From contig NZ_SPKJ01000045.1 of assembly GCF_009866965.1 (NCBI RefSeq), forward strand, positions 1-32,208: a stretch of DNA of 32,208 bases, written 5' to 3'. The position numbers and the translations under genes are program-made. Numbering within the stretch: position 1 is the stretch's first letter; the number at the start of each line of letters is the position of its first letter. This stretch comes from Propylenella binzhouense (GTDB lineage Bacteria; Pseudomonadota; Alphaproteobacteria; Rhizobiales; Afifellaceae). Positions 8,148 through 14,721 of this stretch are shown piece after piece. Below the pieces are notes generated by a model, which had not been told where the DNA came from, did not search any database, and saw only the letters and a list, made by a program, of their open reading frames with translations.

Positions 8148-9572
8148 TCAGTCGAAGGCGAAGCCGAGCTGGCCGTGATAGGCGGCCGGGCGCTGGTTCT
8201 TCACCGAGCCGTAGATCTTGTTGATCTGGCCGAGGAAGATCGCCTCGGCATCGTTGGCGTAGACGAGGCCGTCGCTCGGCCGGGCGAGCTTCGACGGCGA
8301 GGTCGGCTTCACGAGATAGGGCGTGACGATCATCACGAGCTCGGTCTCGTCGCGCTGGAAGTCCTTCGACGAGAAGAGCGCGCCGAGCACCGGGATCTTC
8401 TGGATCACGGGCAGGCCGCTCACCGCGCGCCGCGTCGATTCCTGGATCAGGCCGCCGATCACGAAGGCGCCGCCCGAGGGAAGCTCCACCGTGGTCTCCG
8501 CCCGCCGGGAGCTGAGCGTCGGGGCCCCGCTCGCCGCCACCGAGTCGATCTCGCTCACCTCGGTCCGGACCTTGAGGCTGATCCGCCCGGCGGAGAGCAC
8601 GACGGGCGTGAACGCGAGCTGCACGCCGAAGGGCTTGAAGTCGACCGTCACGATGCCGGTGTCCTGGTCGATGCCGGTGACGAAGGGAAACTCGCCGCCC
8701 GCCAGGAACGAGGCGGTCTCGCCGGAAACCGCGGTGAGTGTCGGCTCGGCGAGCGTCTTGATGAGGTTGGTCTCCTCGAGCGCCTTCACCGTCGCGGTGA
8801 CGCTGTTGTCGCCGTTCGCCCACCCGAGCGCCGCCTGGCCGACCTGCGAGTCGAACGAGCCGGTCTGGGAATTGGCCAGTCCGAAGGCGATGTTGCCCTT
8901 CGCGAGGAAGGCCTGGGTGTCGATGCCGAGCTGCTTCACGACCGAGCGCTGCACTTCCGCGATCGTCACCTTCAGGCTCACCTGCTCCACGCCGGTGATG
9001 GTGAGAAGGTTGACGACCTTCTTCTCCACCGTCTGGTCGCCGGTTGCCCCCTCGTTGGTCCCGAGCGACTGTCCCTGCAGCATGCCGACGGTGATCTCCT
9101 GCGCGCGGCTCGAGGAGGAGGCCGAAGCGACCTCGCCGCGCAGCACGATGTTGCCGTTCATGGCCTCGGCCTTGACCCAGCCGTCGGTGATCGCCTCGGA
9201 GAGGAGCCTGTTCAGCGCGCCGAGATCGGCCTCGACATAGACGTCGAAGCTCGCGATCTGCGCGCCAGTATTGTCGAACAGGAAGATGTTCGCCTGGCCG
9301 AGCTTCACGCCGATCAGGTAGAGCCGCTGCGAGGTCCTCAGCACCGCGTCGGCGATCGCCGGGTTGGAGACCAGCACGTCGCCGGCCGGGCGCGGCAGCT
9401 CGATCACCATCGACTTGTTGATGCCGAGCCGGACCGCACGGCTCTGGGCCATGTCGCCGGCGCCGAGCCGGAGATAGTCCGATCCGGCCGAGGCCGATCC
9501 GACCGCCAGCAAGCCGATGACGACGACCGCTAGGACGCGGAGTGCTGAGCGAAACGTGGCAAGCGCAATCAT
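8148..9572 (-). CDS. cpaC: Flp pilus secretin CpaC/RcpA
   Basis: This 474-residue outer-membrane channel protein has a Sec signal peptide with a likely cut after SASA (about residue 29). A pilus-secretin N-domain (about 40-130: GDVLVSNPAIADAVL, LYLIGVKLGQANIFLFD) is followed by a BON-like segment (about 130-165) and the type II/III secretin domain (about 210-440). That domain includes QVSLKVTIAEVQR, a LAEPTLTAVSGETASFLAGG region and VIGGLIQESTRR. CpaC forms the ring through which the pilus leaves the cell. AGGAGCCGAAA precedes the ATG. It lies 31 nt after cpaB. The same N-domain occurs alone in the divergent gene at 11792. Confidence 0.95.
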   Translation of the reverse strand: MIALATFRSALRVLAVVVIGLLAVGSASAGSDYLRLGAGDMAQSRAVRLGINKSMVIELPRPAGDVLVSNPAIADAVLRTSQRLYLIGVKLGQANIFLFDNTGAQIASFDVYVEADLGALNRLLSEAITDGWVKAEAMNGNIVLRGEVASASSSSRAQEITVGMLQGQSLGTNEGATGDQTVEKKVVNLLTITGVEQVSLKVTIAEVQRSVVKQLGIDTQAFLAKGNIAFGLANSQTGSFDSQVGQAALGWANGDNSVTATVKALEETNLIKTLAEPTLTAVSGETASFLAGGEFPFVTGIDQDTGIVTVDFKPFGVQLAFTPVVLSAGRISLKVRTEVSEIDSVAASGAPTLSSRRAETTVELPSGGAFVIGGLIQESTRRAVSGLPVIQKIPVLGALFSSKDFQRDETELVMIVTPYLVKPTSPSKLARPSDGLVYANDAEAIFLGQINKIYGSVKNQRPAAYHGQLGFAFD

Positions 9573-9603
9573 TTTCGGCTCCTGGACGATCGGAGGCTGC
9601 AGC

Positions 9604-10377
9604 TCACTGGGTCTTCACAATCTGGCTGCGGCCCGACCGGTAGATCTTCACGGTTCCGCTCTGCCGCTCGTTCGCCACCGACTTCTCGTCGGTGTCGGCC
9701 ATCGCCCGGAGAGCGAGGGAAAGGGTTCCCGATGCTTCCGCGGACGTGACCACCTCGGCCTGTACCGGATCGACCTCGAGGGTGGCCGTCTTGCCGACGA
9801 CCACCGGCTCGCCGCTGCTGTCGTCGACCGTCTGGTCGATCGCCAGCACCCGGATGTTGGTGAGGATGGTGCGGCTCACGGTCTCGTTCTGGCCGTCGGC
9901 GCCCGTCTGGCTGACGGTCTGGATGACGTCGACGCGGTCGTTGGGAAGGATGAAGCCGCCGGCCGTGTTCTGCGCGGAGACCCGCACCGCCACCGCCCGC
10001 TTGCCGCTCGGCAGGATGGCCGACATGAAGCCGGATCCCGCCTGCGCGAGCTTCGCCTCGCGGATCGGCTCGCCGGCGGCGAACTGGCTGCGCACCACCG
10101 CGCCCTTCAGCGTCTCGATCGCGTCGGGGCGGTCAGCCTTGGTGATGAAGGCGGCGTTCACCGCTTCCTCGGGCCATTTCTGCCAGCGCAGGTTTTCCTC
10201 GGAGAGGGCCTGGCCCTGGTTGAGGTCCTTGGAGGCGACGACGACTTCCTGCGTGCTGATCTGCGGCGCGAGCTCGACCACCGTTTGCGACGAATCGCCG
10301 GAGCCGAGACTGAGCGCCAGATAGGCCGCTATTCCGCCCGCAACGAGCGCAATGGCCAGAACGATCACGCGAAACAT
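9604..10377 (-). CDS. cpaB: Flp pilus assembly protein CpaB/RcpC
   Basis: This 257-residue protein has an N-terminal membrane anchor (residues 4-24) followed by a SAF domain (about 45-110: EVVVASKDLNQGQALSEENL, AGEPIREAKL) and the RcpC/CpaB C-terminal domain with FILPNDRVDVIQT (about 145-157). CpaB is an inner-membrane or periplasmic component that joins the secretin to the rest of the Tad apparatus; the SAF domain may bind peptidoglycan or glycans. GAGG lies about ten bases before the ATG. It is the first gene of the operon that continues to tadC, and a TTAA-N7-TTGA motif lies 64 nt upstream. Confidence 0.94.
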   Translation of the reverse strand: MFRVIVLAIALVAGGIAAYLALSLGSGDSSQTVVELAPQISTQEVVVASKDLNQGQALSEENLRWQKWPEEAVNAAFITKADRPDAIETLKGAVVRSQFAAGEPIREAKLAQAGSGFMSAILPSGKRAVAVRVSAQNTAGGFILPNDRVDVIQTVSQTGADGQNETVSRTILTNIRVLAIDQTVDDSSGEPVVVGKTATLEVDPVQAEVVTSAEASGTLSLALRAMADTDEKSVANERQSGTVKIYRSGRSQIVKTQ

Positions 10378-10440
10378 GTCCAGAGCCTCGATTGAAGAGT
10401 ACCGGTGGGCTTTGCCTCGGCACAGTCTCGCTTTGAAACA

Positions 10441-10455
10441 TCAAGGGATGGTTAA
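10441..10455. promoter_or_regulatory. CtrA-like site upstream of cpaB
   Basis: On the minus strand the sequence is TTAACCATCCCTTGA, that is TTAA-N7-TTGA, one mismatch from the CtrA full site. It starts with TTAACCAT, which resembles CtrA half-site motifs described in rhizobia. It lies 64 nt before the cpaB start in a 126-bp gap that separates cpaA from cpaB, consistent with a separate promoter for the cpaB-tadC operon. Binding is inferred. Confidence 0.45.
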
Positions 10456-10503
10456 CGGCCCTGAAATCCGGTCCTGGACTGTGTCCGGAAGTAATGCCTT
10501 CGC

Positions 10504-11016
10504 TCAGGTCAGGTTGGCCATCCAGGCGGTGTGCGGAAACACGATGAGCGCCGCGGGCGCCATCGCCGCGCCGTAGGGAATGCCCGCCGTCCGCTCGTGC
10601 AGCCGCGTGATCCAGCCGATCCGGTAGAGGCCCGAAGGCAGCGGCCACCCGCGCATCTGCAGGATCGCGAAGGTCAGGACCCCGCCGAGCAGGGAGGCGT
10701 AGACGAAGTAGACGAGCGCATCCTGCGGTCCGAACCAGATCGCCGTCACGGCCGCGAGCTTGGCGTCGCCGCCGCCGATCCAGCCGAACGAGAAGAGGAC
10801 GAACGCGATTGCGAGGACGCCGAGCCCGAGTGCCGCGCTCCAGCCGATCGCGGCCAGCGGAAATCCGGCGAGCGGCGCCAGCACGAAATAGGCGGCGAGC
10901 AGCGCGAGCACGAGGACGTTGCGGATCGTCATCGTGGTGAGGTCGGCGATCCCCGCGTAGATCATCAGGCCGGGAAAGACCAGGATTGCGGCCGATTGTG
11001 CCAGCGTCGCGACCAT
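10504..11016 (-). CDS. cpaA: Prepilin peptidase CpaA/TadV (A24 family)
   Basis: This 170-residue polytopic inner-membrane aspartyl peptidase cleaves, and may be needed to mature, the Flp prepilin and TadE/TadF pseudopilins. The two catalytic aspartates of the A24 family are visible: D25 in GIADLTTMTIRN, and D84 in GGGDAKL (a GxGD motif). Several hydrophobic helices fill the rest. The protein lacks the N-terminal methylase domain of PilD, as is normal for CpaA. The gene lies between flp and cpaB and appears to have its own transcription start, because a strong terminator precedes it and a CtrA-like motif lies 43 nt upstream. Confidence 0.93.
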   Translation of the reverse strand: MVATLAQSAAILVFPGLMIYAGIADLTTMTIRNVLVLALLAAYFVLAPLAGFPLAAIGWSAALGLGVLAIAFVLFSFGWIGGGDAKLAAVTAIWFGPQDALVYFVYASLLGGVLTFAILQMRGWPLPSGLYRIGWITRLHERTAGIPYGAAMAPAALIVFPHTAWMANLT

Positions 11017-11058
11017 CAGCGCTTCGAGCCCCCTCGCCCCTCGGGGAATCGGACCATG

Positions 11059-11073
11059 TCAACCGATCGTTAA
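11059..11073. promoter_or_regulatory. CtrA-like site upstream of cpaA
   Basis: The minus strand reads TTAACGATCGGTTGA, that is TTAA-N7-TTGA, one mismatch from the CtrA consensus and the same variant as the cpaB site. It lies 43 nt before the cpaA ATG and just past the flp terminator, where a cpaA promoter is needed. Binding is inferred. Confidence 0.45.
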
Positions 11074-11087
11074 AAAAGCGGACGTTC

Positions 11088-11121
11088 AAAAAAATCGAGC
11101 GGAGGGCGCGCCCTCCGCTCG
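11088..11121 (-). terminator. Rho-independent terminator of flp
   Basis: Positions 11096-11121 form a perfect 26-bp palindrome, giving a GC-rich stem of 11 bp with a 4-nt loop. On the minus strand it is followed at once by A and seven T residues (11088-11094). It lies 25 nt after the flp stop. This is a textbook intrinsic terminator and would make flp a single-gene transcript, separated from cpaA. Confidence 0.92.
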
Positions 11122-11146
11122 CTGAAACTGGATGGAAGACGGCTGA

Positions 11147-11326
11147 TCAGCTCGCCTTCGCCTTGTCGAGCTGGGCCTTGATGCCGCCGAAGGCGTTCGT
11201 GAGGCCCGAACCGAGCGTGCCCATGACGGCGATCAGCACGACCGCGATGAGGGCAGCGATCAGGCCGTACTCGATGGCCGTGGCGCCCGACTCGTCCTTG
11301 GCGAAACGCGCAACAAGATTCTTCAT
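11147..11326 (-). CDS. flp: Flp family type IVb pilin
   Basis: This 59-residue prepilin is the structural subunit of the pilus. It has a short basic leader (MKNLVARFAKDESG) and a cleavage site after G14. Mature pilin would start ATAIEYGLIAALI, with the essential Glu at +5 (E19) followed by Tyr, and a single long hydrophobic helix. The start at 11326 is chosen over an in-frame ATG seven codons upstream because AGGAG lies nine bases or so before it and the leader then has the usual length. It is followed by a strong intrinsic terminator and preceded by a 465-bp divergent control region. CpaA (next gene) is the expected processing enzyme. Confidence 0.96.
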   Translation of the reverse strand: MKNLVARFAKDESGATAIEYGLIAALIAVVLIAVMGTLGSGLTNAFGGIKAQLDKAKAS

Positions 11327-11566
11327 GTCTCTACTCCTGTTCTCCACCTGGCCCCGGAGGCCCGCTTCGAGGGTTTTCAGTTTGCCCGCCGAAACTGGCC
11401 GTTGGGATATCAGCGATTGCTTGCAGGCAGGTTAATTGCACGGAGACCTCGACAGTTCCGAGCGAAAACCCGCCAGATGGTAAAAACAAAATCAATTTGA
11501 TCTATCGCAAAGCGACTCCGCTCAGGCGGATCTCACAAGATGTTCAGGTTCGGCAGACCCGCTCTG

Positions 11567-11582
11567 TTAACATCCTCTTAAC
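11567..11582. promoter_or_regulatory. Perfect CtrA-type site, flp control region
   Basis: TTAACATCCTCTTAAC matches TTAA-N7-TTAA(C) exactly. The core is symmetric and could serve either divergent gene; it lies 241 nt from the flp start and 210 nt from the start of the plus-strand gene. In Caulobacter pilA is directly activated by CtrA through such a site (established knowledge). Here the assignment is by sequence and gene identity only. Confidence 0.6.
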
Positions 11583-11584
11583 GC

Positions 11585-11621
11585 GCTTGCTTTTACCACT
11601 CGTTAAGCAAGCATGTTGCTT
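11585..11621. repeat. Inverted repeat array of TTGCTT half-sites
   Basis: GCTTGCTT (11585-11592) and AAGCAAGC (11605-11612) form an 8-bp inverted repeat with a 12-nt spacer, and a third half-site TTGCTT follows at 11616-11621. A further TTGCTT is at 11417-11422. The array begins three bases after the CtrA-type site, suggesting an operator for a second regulator. The regulator is unknown. Confidence 0.5.
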
Positions 11622-11791
11622 CGCTCATACTCCCATAGAACGGATCCGCGGCAGCGGCCTCAGGAGTCGGCTCGGGAGGTTAAGTGAGCGAAGCGGGTGC
11701 GGGCGGGATTTGAGGGAAAAGTCCGCGCCCGCCATTTGGAAATTCTTCACCGTTTCTCCCCAGAATGGCGGTCGAGGACAAGGAGCTTGCA

Positions 11792-12256
11792 ATGCGAATC
11801 ATCGAGGCCCGTCTGGTGCGGCGCGCCGCGCGCAGCCTGGTTGTCGCCGGCGCGCTCTTCGCCGCCGGCGCGGCGCGGGCCGATACGATCGATGTCACCA
11901 TCGACTTCGCGAAGATTCTGAAACTGGACAAGCCGGCCGCCACGCTGGTCATCGGCAATCCGGGCATCGCCGATGCGACGGTCGGCGACGACAAGACGGT
12001 CGTCCTGACGGGCAAGGCGGCCGGAACGACGAACCTCATCATCCTCGACGACAAGGGTCAGGAGATCGCCAACGAGATCGTTCGCGTCTCCTCCGACGTC
12101 CGCCAGCTCACGACCGTCTTCTACGGCAGCAAGCGGCAGAGCTTCTCCTGCTCGCCGCAATGCGAGCAGGTGATCTCGGTCGGCGACGAGAAGGAAGCCT
12201 TCGACAGGGCCAAGGCGCAGATCCAGGGCCGGCAGGAATTCTCCGGCGCCCGCTGA
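11792..12256 (+). CDS. Stand-alone secretin N-domain-like secreted pilus protein
   Basis: This 154-residue protein has a Sec signal peptide ending AARA (about residue 30). Its mature part matches the N-terminal domain of CpaC-type pilus secretins: VTIDFAKILKLDKPAATLVI, GNPGIADATV and LTGKAAGTTNLIILDDKG can be laid against the equivalent part of CpaC in this window (SNPAIADAVL, LIGVKLGQANIFLFDNTG). There is no secretin channel domain. The C-terminal part has a CSPQC motif (C120, C124) that could form a disulfide or bind a metal. The start at 11792 follows AAGGAG; the ATG nine codons upstream would spoil the signal peptide. It is divergent from flp and precedes the TadE/TadF genes, so a periplasmic role in Flp pilus assembly is likely. 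Its precise job is unknown to me. Confidence 0.8.
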   Translation: MRIIEARLVRRAARSLVVAGALFAAGAARADTIDVTIDFAKILKLDKPAATLVIGNPGIADATVGDDKTVVLTGKAAGTTNLIILDDKGQEIANEIVRVSSDVRQLTTVFYGSKRQSFSCSPQCEQVISVGDEKEAFDRAKAQIQGRQEFSGAR

Positions 12257-12300
12257 CGCGGACCGGGTCCTTCTCAGTTTTCGTTAAACAAGTTCGAAAT

Positions 12301-12315
12301 TTAATCGAGCTTTAG
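12301..12315. promoter_or_regulatory. CtrA-like site upstream of tadE
   Basis: TTAATCGAGCTTTAG is TTAA-N7-TTAG, one mismatch from the CtrA consensus. It lies 54 nt before the tadE start in the 113-bp gap after the secretin-N-like gene, so the tadE-tadF pair may have its own promoter. The variant is the same as at the TadD-like gene. Binding is inferred. Confidence 0.42.
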
Positions 12316-12369
12316 ACGCAAGGCGGCGTTACGACGGCTCGGGATTCCAGAAGGCGATCAAGGCGACCC

Positions 12370-12945
12370 ATGCTTAGCTTCCGGCGGCGGAACCGCTCTC
12401 TTTCGACCGCCGCCGCGCGGTTCGGAAGAGACCAGCGCGGCGTCACCGCGGTCGAGTTCGCCTTCGTCGCGCCGGCCTTCTTCTTCCTGATCTTCGTGAT
12501 CGCGCAGACCGCCCTCGTCTTCCTCTCGGAACAGATCCTGGACAACGCGGTCTACGATGCCGCCCGCCTCATCCGTACCGGCCAGGCGCAGACCGGCGGC
12601 TTCACGACGGCTCAGTTCAAGGCGGATGTCTGCGATCAGATGACCGCCCTCATCGACTGCGACGACGGCTATTTCTACATGGACGTCAAGTCCTACTCGA
12701 CGTTCGGCGAGATGAACGTCGCCGACCCGCTCGACAAGGACGACAAGTTTCCCAAGGAAAGCGACTTCGATTTCGGCAGCGCGAACCAGATCGTCGTCGT
12801 GCGGGCCTATTACCAGATGTGGACGGCGCCGCTCTTCTGGGGGCTGTCGCTCAGCAACCTCTCGAACGGCAGGCGCCTCATCGGCACCACCGTGGCGTTC
12901 AGGAACGAGCCGTTCGCAAAGACCTCCTCGGGCGGGACCTCGTGA
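12370..12945 (+). CDS. tadE: TadE-family pseudopilin
   Basis: This 191-residue protein has a basic N-terminus followed by QRGVTAVEFAFVAP and a single hydrophobic helix (about 25-50). That gives a prepilin-like site with cleavage after G24 and Glu at +5 (E29), the hallmark of TadE/TadF pseudopilins that CpaA can process. The remaining residues are predicted to be periplasmic and contain two cysteines close together (about C93 and C101). AAGG lies shortly before the ATG. Its stop codon overlaps the ATG of the next gene by one base (TGATG), so translation of the two is coupled. Confidence 0.9.
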   Translation: MLSFRRRNRSLSTAAARFGRDQRGVTAVEFAFVAPAFFFLIFVIAQTALVFLSEQILDNAVYDAARLIRTGQAQTGGFTTAQFKADVCDQMTALIDCDDGYFYMDVKSYSTFGEMNVADPLDKDDKFPKESDFDFGSANQIVVVRAYYQMWTAPLFWGLSLSNLSNGRRLIGTTVAFRNEPFAKTSSGGTS

Positions 12946-13568
12946 TGCCGCGGAACCGATCCGTTTGCCGCAAGAGTGCGTCCCGTCGCCTCGTCCGCGC
13001 GGTCGGTCGCAGGCTAAGCTCGCTTGCCCGTCGGCAGGATGGCGTTGCCGCCGTAGAGTTCGCGCTCGTCGCGCCGGTGATGATCCTGCTCTGGATCGGC
13101 GGCGTGGAGGTGACGCAGGCGCTCAGCGTCGACCGCAAGGTCACCGATCTCGCCTCCTCCACCGGCGATCTGGTGGCGCGCTGGAAGACGCTCACCTATG
13201 CCGATGTCGAGAACATCTTCGATATCGCCGAGGGTGTCATGTACCCCTATGACGGCTCGGCGGCCGACATGGTCATCACCGCCGTCGACGTCGATTCCAA
13301 GGGCAACGCCACCGTCGCCTGGAGCCGGGCGCGCGGGTCGCATGCCGCCTACGACAAGAGCAAGAACGTCACGGCGCAGATCGATGCCAATCTCCGCGTG
13401 CCGAACAGCCAGATCATCATGTCCGAGGCCTATTACACCTATACGCCGTCGATCGGATACGTGATCACCGGTTCGCTTCATCTCGCCTCGACCGGCTATT
13501 TCGTGCCGCGGCTCACCAACAAGGTCGAGCTCTGCAACAACAATTCGAGCGGCAAGATCTGCTCCTGA
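12945..13568 (+). CDS. tadF: TadE/TadF-family pseudopilin
   Basis: This 207-residue protein is very basic at its N-terminus (RKSASRRLVRAVGRR) and then has RQDGVAAVEFALVAPVMILL. The prepilin-type site is after G33, with Glu at +5 (E38) and one membrane helix. The C-terminal part is Tyr/Ser/Thr-rich (SEAYYTYTPS), with two Cys near the end (CNNNSSGKICS). It is the second TadE-like gene in a row, so I label it TadF by position; sequence alone cannot separate TadE from TadF. The start overlaps the tadE stop by one base. No TadG-like gene follows, which is unusual for a full tad set; it may lie elsewhere. Confidence 0.82.
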   Translation: MPRNRSVCRKSASRRLVRAVGRRLSSLARRQDGVAAVEFALVAPVMILLWIGGVEVTQALSVDRKVTDLASSTGDLVARWKTLTYADVENIFDIAEGVMYPYDGSAADMVITAVDVDSKGNATVAWSRARGSHAAYDKSKNVTAQIDANLRVPNSQIIMSEAYYTYTPSIGYVITGSLHLASTGYFVPRLTNKVELCNNNSSGKICS

Positions 13569-13599
13569 CCGTCTCCGCTCAGCTTCGCTGATCGGACGG
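13569..13599. terminator. Hairpin between convergent tadF and the PhnD-like gene
   Basis: CCGTC (13569-13573) pairs with GACGG (13595-13599), and inside it TCAGC (13579-13583) pairs with GCTGA (13587-13591) around a TTC loop. The two stems lie between, and overlap the stop of, two convergent genes only 10 nt apart. There is no T-tract, so termination is inferred from the position. Confidence 0.35.
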
Positions 13600-14721
13600 A
13601 ACCGGCCCGGATCCGCCGCGTGCCCCGCCCGAGAGAAGCTCCGCGCCGCGATAATCCGCGGGACCGACCATCCGGTATCCGCCTGGGTAAAGAGGCTCGA
13701 GCGCGTGGTAGGCCGCGGGATCGGCATCGGCAAGGCCGACGAGATAGGAGGCGAGGGCCCGCTTGTCCCTGTCGGGCAGCGTGCTGAGCGCAGCCACCGG
13801 CCCGTGCGCGAGCGCCGGCGTCCGCCAGATCACCGAGAGGCCGGAAGGTGCGGCAGGGTCTGCGGCGGCGAGCATGGCGAGCGTGCCGCGCGAATAGCCG
13901 GCGGCCGCCTCTCCTTCCATCGAGCTCCAGCCGAGCGCGGCGTCGGCCTTGCCCGCGAGCACCTGCCGGAGCGCCTCCACGGGCGACGCAACGGTCCCGA
14001 TCGCGCCGAAGAAGCTGGCGGGATCGATCCCCTCGGCGGCGAGCGCCGCGAATTGCAGCCGCCGCGCTCCGATCGAATCCGCCGGTCCGGCGATAAGCCG
14101 CGCCCCCCGGAGATCCTCGAGGCGAGTCTTGCCTGCGTCGCTGCGCACGATGAGCACGCCGTAATAGGCGATGCCGCCGTCTTCCGCCGCAGGCGCCGCC
14201 ACCGGTTCGGCGCAGCCGCAGCGCGCCTGGAGATCGGCGAAGGCCGCGGCCGACAGCATCGCGACCTCGACCCGCCTCTCGGCCTGTGCGTCGACGAGGG
14301 CGGAATAGCTCGCGAACGGCAGGATCTCGACGGGCCGGCCGATCGCGCGTTCGAGCCCCTGCCGGACCGGCTGGAGCGCCGCGAGGGCCTTGGCGGCAGG
14401 GCCGCGCGGAACGACGCCGATCCTGAGTGCCGGCGCCGGGGTCGTGATCCTCTGGATGGCGGACGCTGCGGCGAGTCCATCCTCCGGAGCTTCGCGGGAG
14501 GGCGGCGGTTCGTCGAGCGGGATCGCGCGCGCCTCGATCGTCCCCCGCAGCCGGTTCTCCTCTGCCGATCCGGCCGCCGCTCCCGTCGCGAGGAGCGGCG
14601 CGAGGCAGAAAGCGAGGATCGCGGCCCGGCGGGCCGTCGCACGCGCCTGGCGGCCCTGTTCAGGGCGTCTGGTTGAACGGCCCGACCTCGCCGTTGCGGC
14701 GGAGAACCAGGTCCAGTGCAT
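13579..14721 (-). CDS. PhnD-like periplasmic binding protein, orphan
   Basis: This protein of up to 380 residues has an N-terminal hydrophobic export signal (AILAFCLAPLLATGAAA, about residues 33-49) and a C-terminal solute-binding domain of the phosphate/phosphite/phosphonate (PhnD) type. RIGVVPRGPAAKALAALQPV begins the domain, followed by IGRPVEILPFASYSALVDA, MLSAAAFADLQ, YGVLIVRSDAG, LRGARLIAGPADSIGARR and VLAGKADAALGWSS. No ABC permease or ATPase is nearby, so it may not be a transport protein at all. The start is uncertain. The ATG at 14721 has GGAG seven bases upstream but lies 62 nt inside the phosphomannomutase gene; no usable ATG, GTG or TTG occurs between it and the signal peptide. 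Its ligand cannot be deduced. Confidence 0.72.
   Translation of the reverse strand: MHWTWFSAATARSGRSTRRPEQGRQARATARRAAILAFCLAPLLATGAAAGSAEENRLRGTIEARAIPLDEPPPSREAPEDGLAAASAIQRITTPAPALRIGVVPRGPAAKALAALQPVRQGLERAIGRPVEILPFASYSALVDAQAERRVEVAMLSAAAFADLQARCGCAEPVAAPAAEDGGIAYYGVLIVRSDAGKTRLEDLRGARLIAGPADSIGARRLQFAALAAEGIDPASFFGAIGTVASPVEALRQVLAGKADAALGWSSMEGEAAAGYSRGTLAMLAAADPAAPSGLSVIWRTPALAHGPVAALSTLPDRDKRALASYLVGLADADPAAYHALEPLYPGGYRMVGPADYRGAELLSGGARGGSGPVPSDQRS

Larger units (their letters stand above)
11327..11791. promoter_or_regulatory. Divergent control region between flp and the secretin-N-like gene
   Basis: This 465-bp stretch has no convincing gene and is clearly more AT-rich than the rest of the window between about 11460 and 11640. 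It holds a perfect CtrA-type site (11567-11582), a set of TTGCTT/AAGCAA half-sites just beside it, and a hairpin nearer the plus-strand gene at 11699-11732. In that hairpin GCGGGCGGGA pairs with TCCGCGCCCGC, with one bulge. A possible nine-codon leader ORF starts at a GTG at 11684 after GGGAGG and ends at 11713; I do not call it as a gene. Promoters for both flanking genes must lie here, but no clear -35/-10 pair could be picked. Confidence 0.7.
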
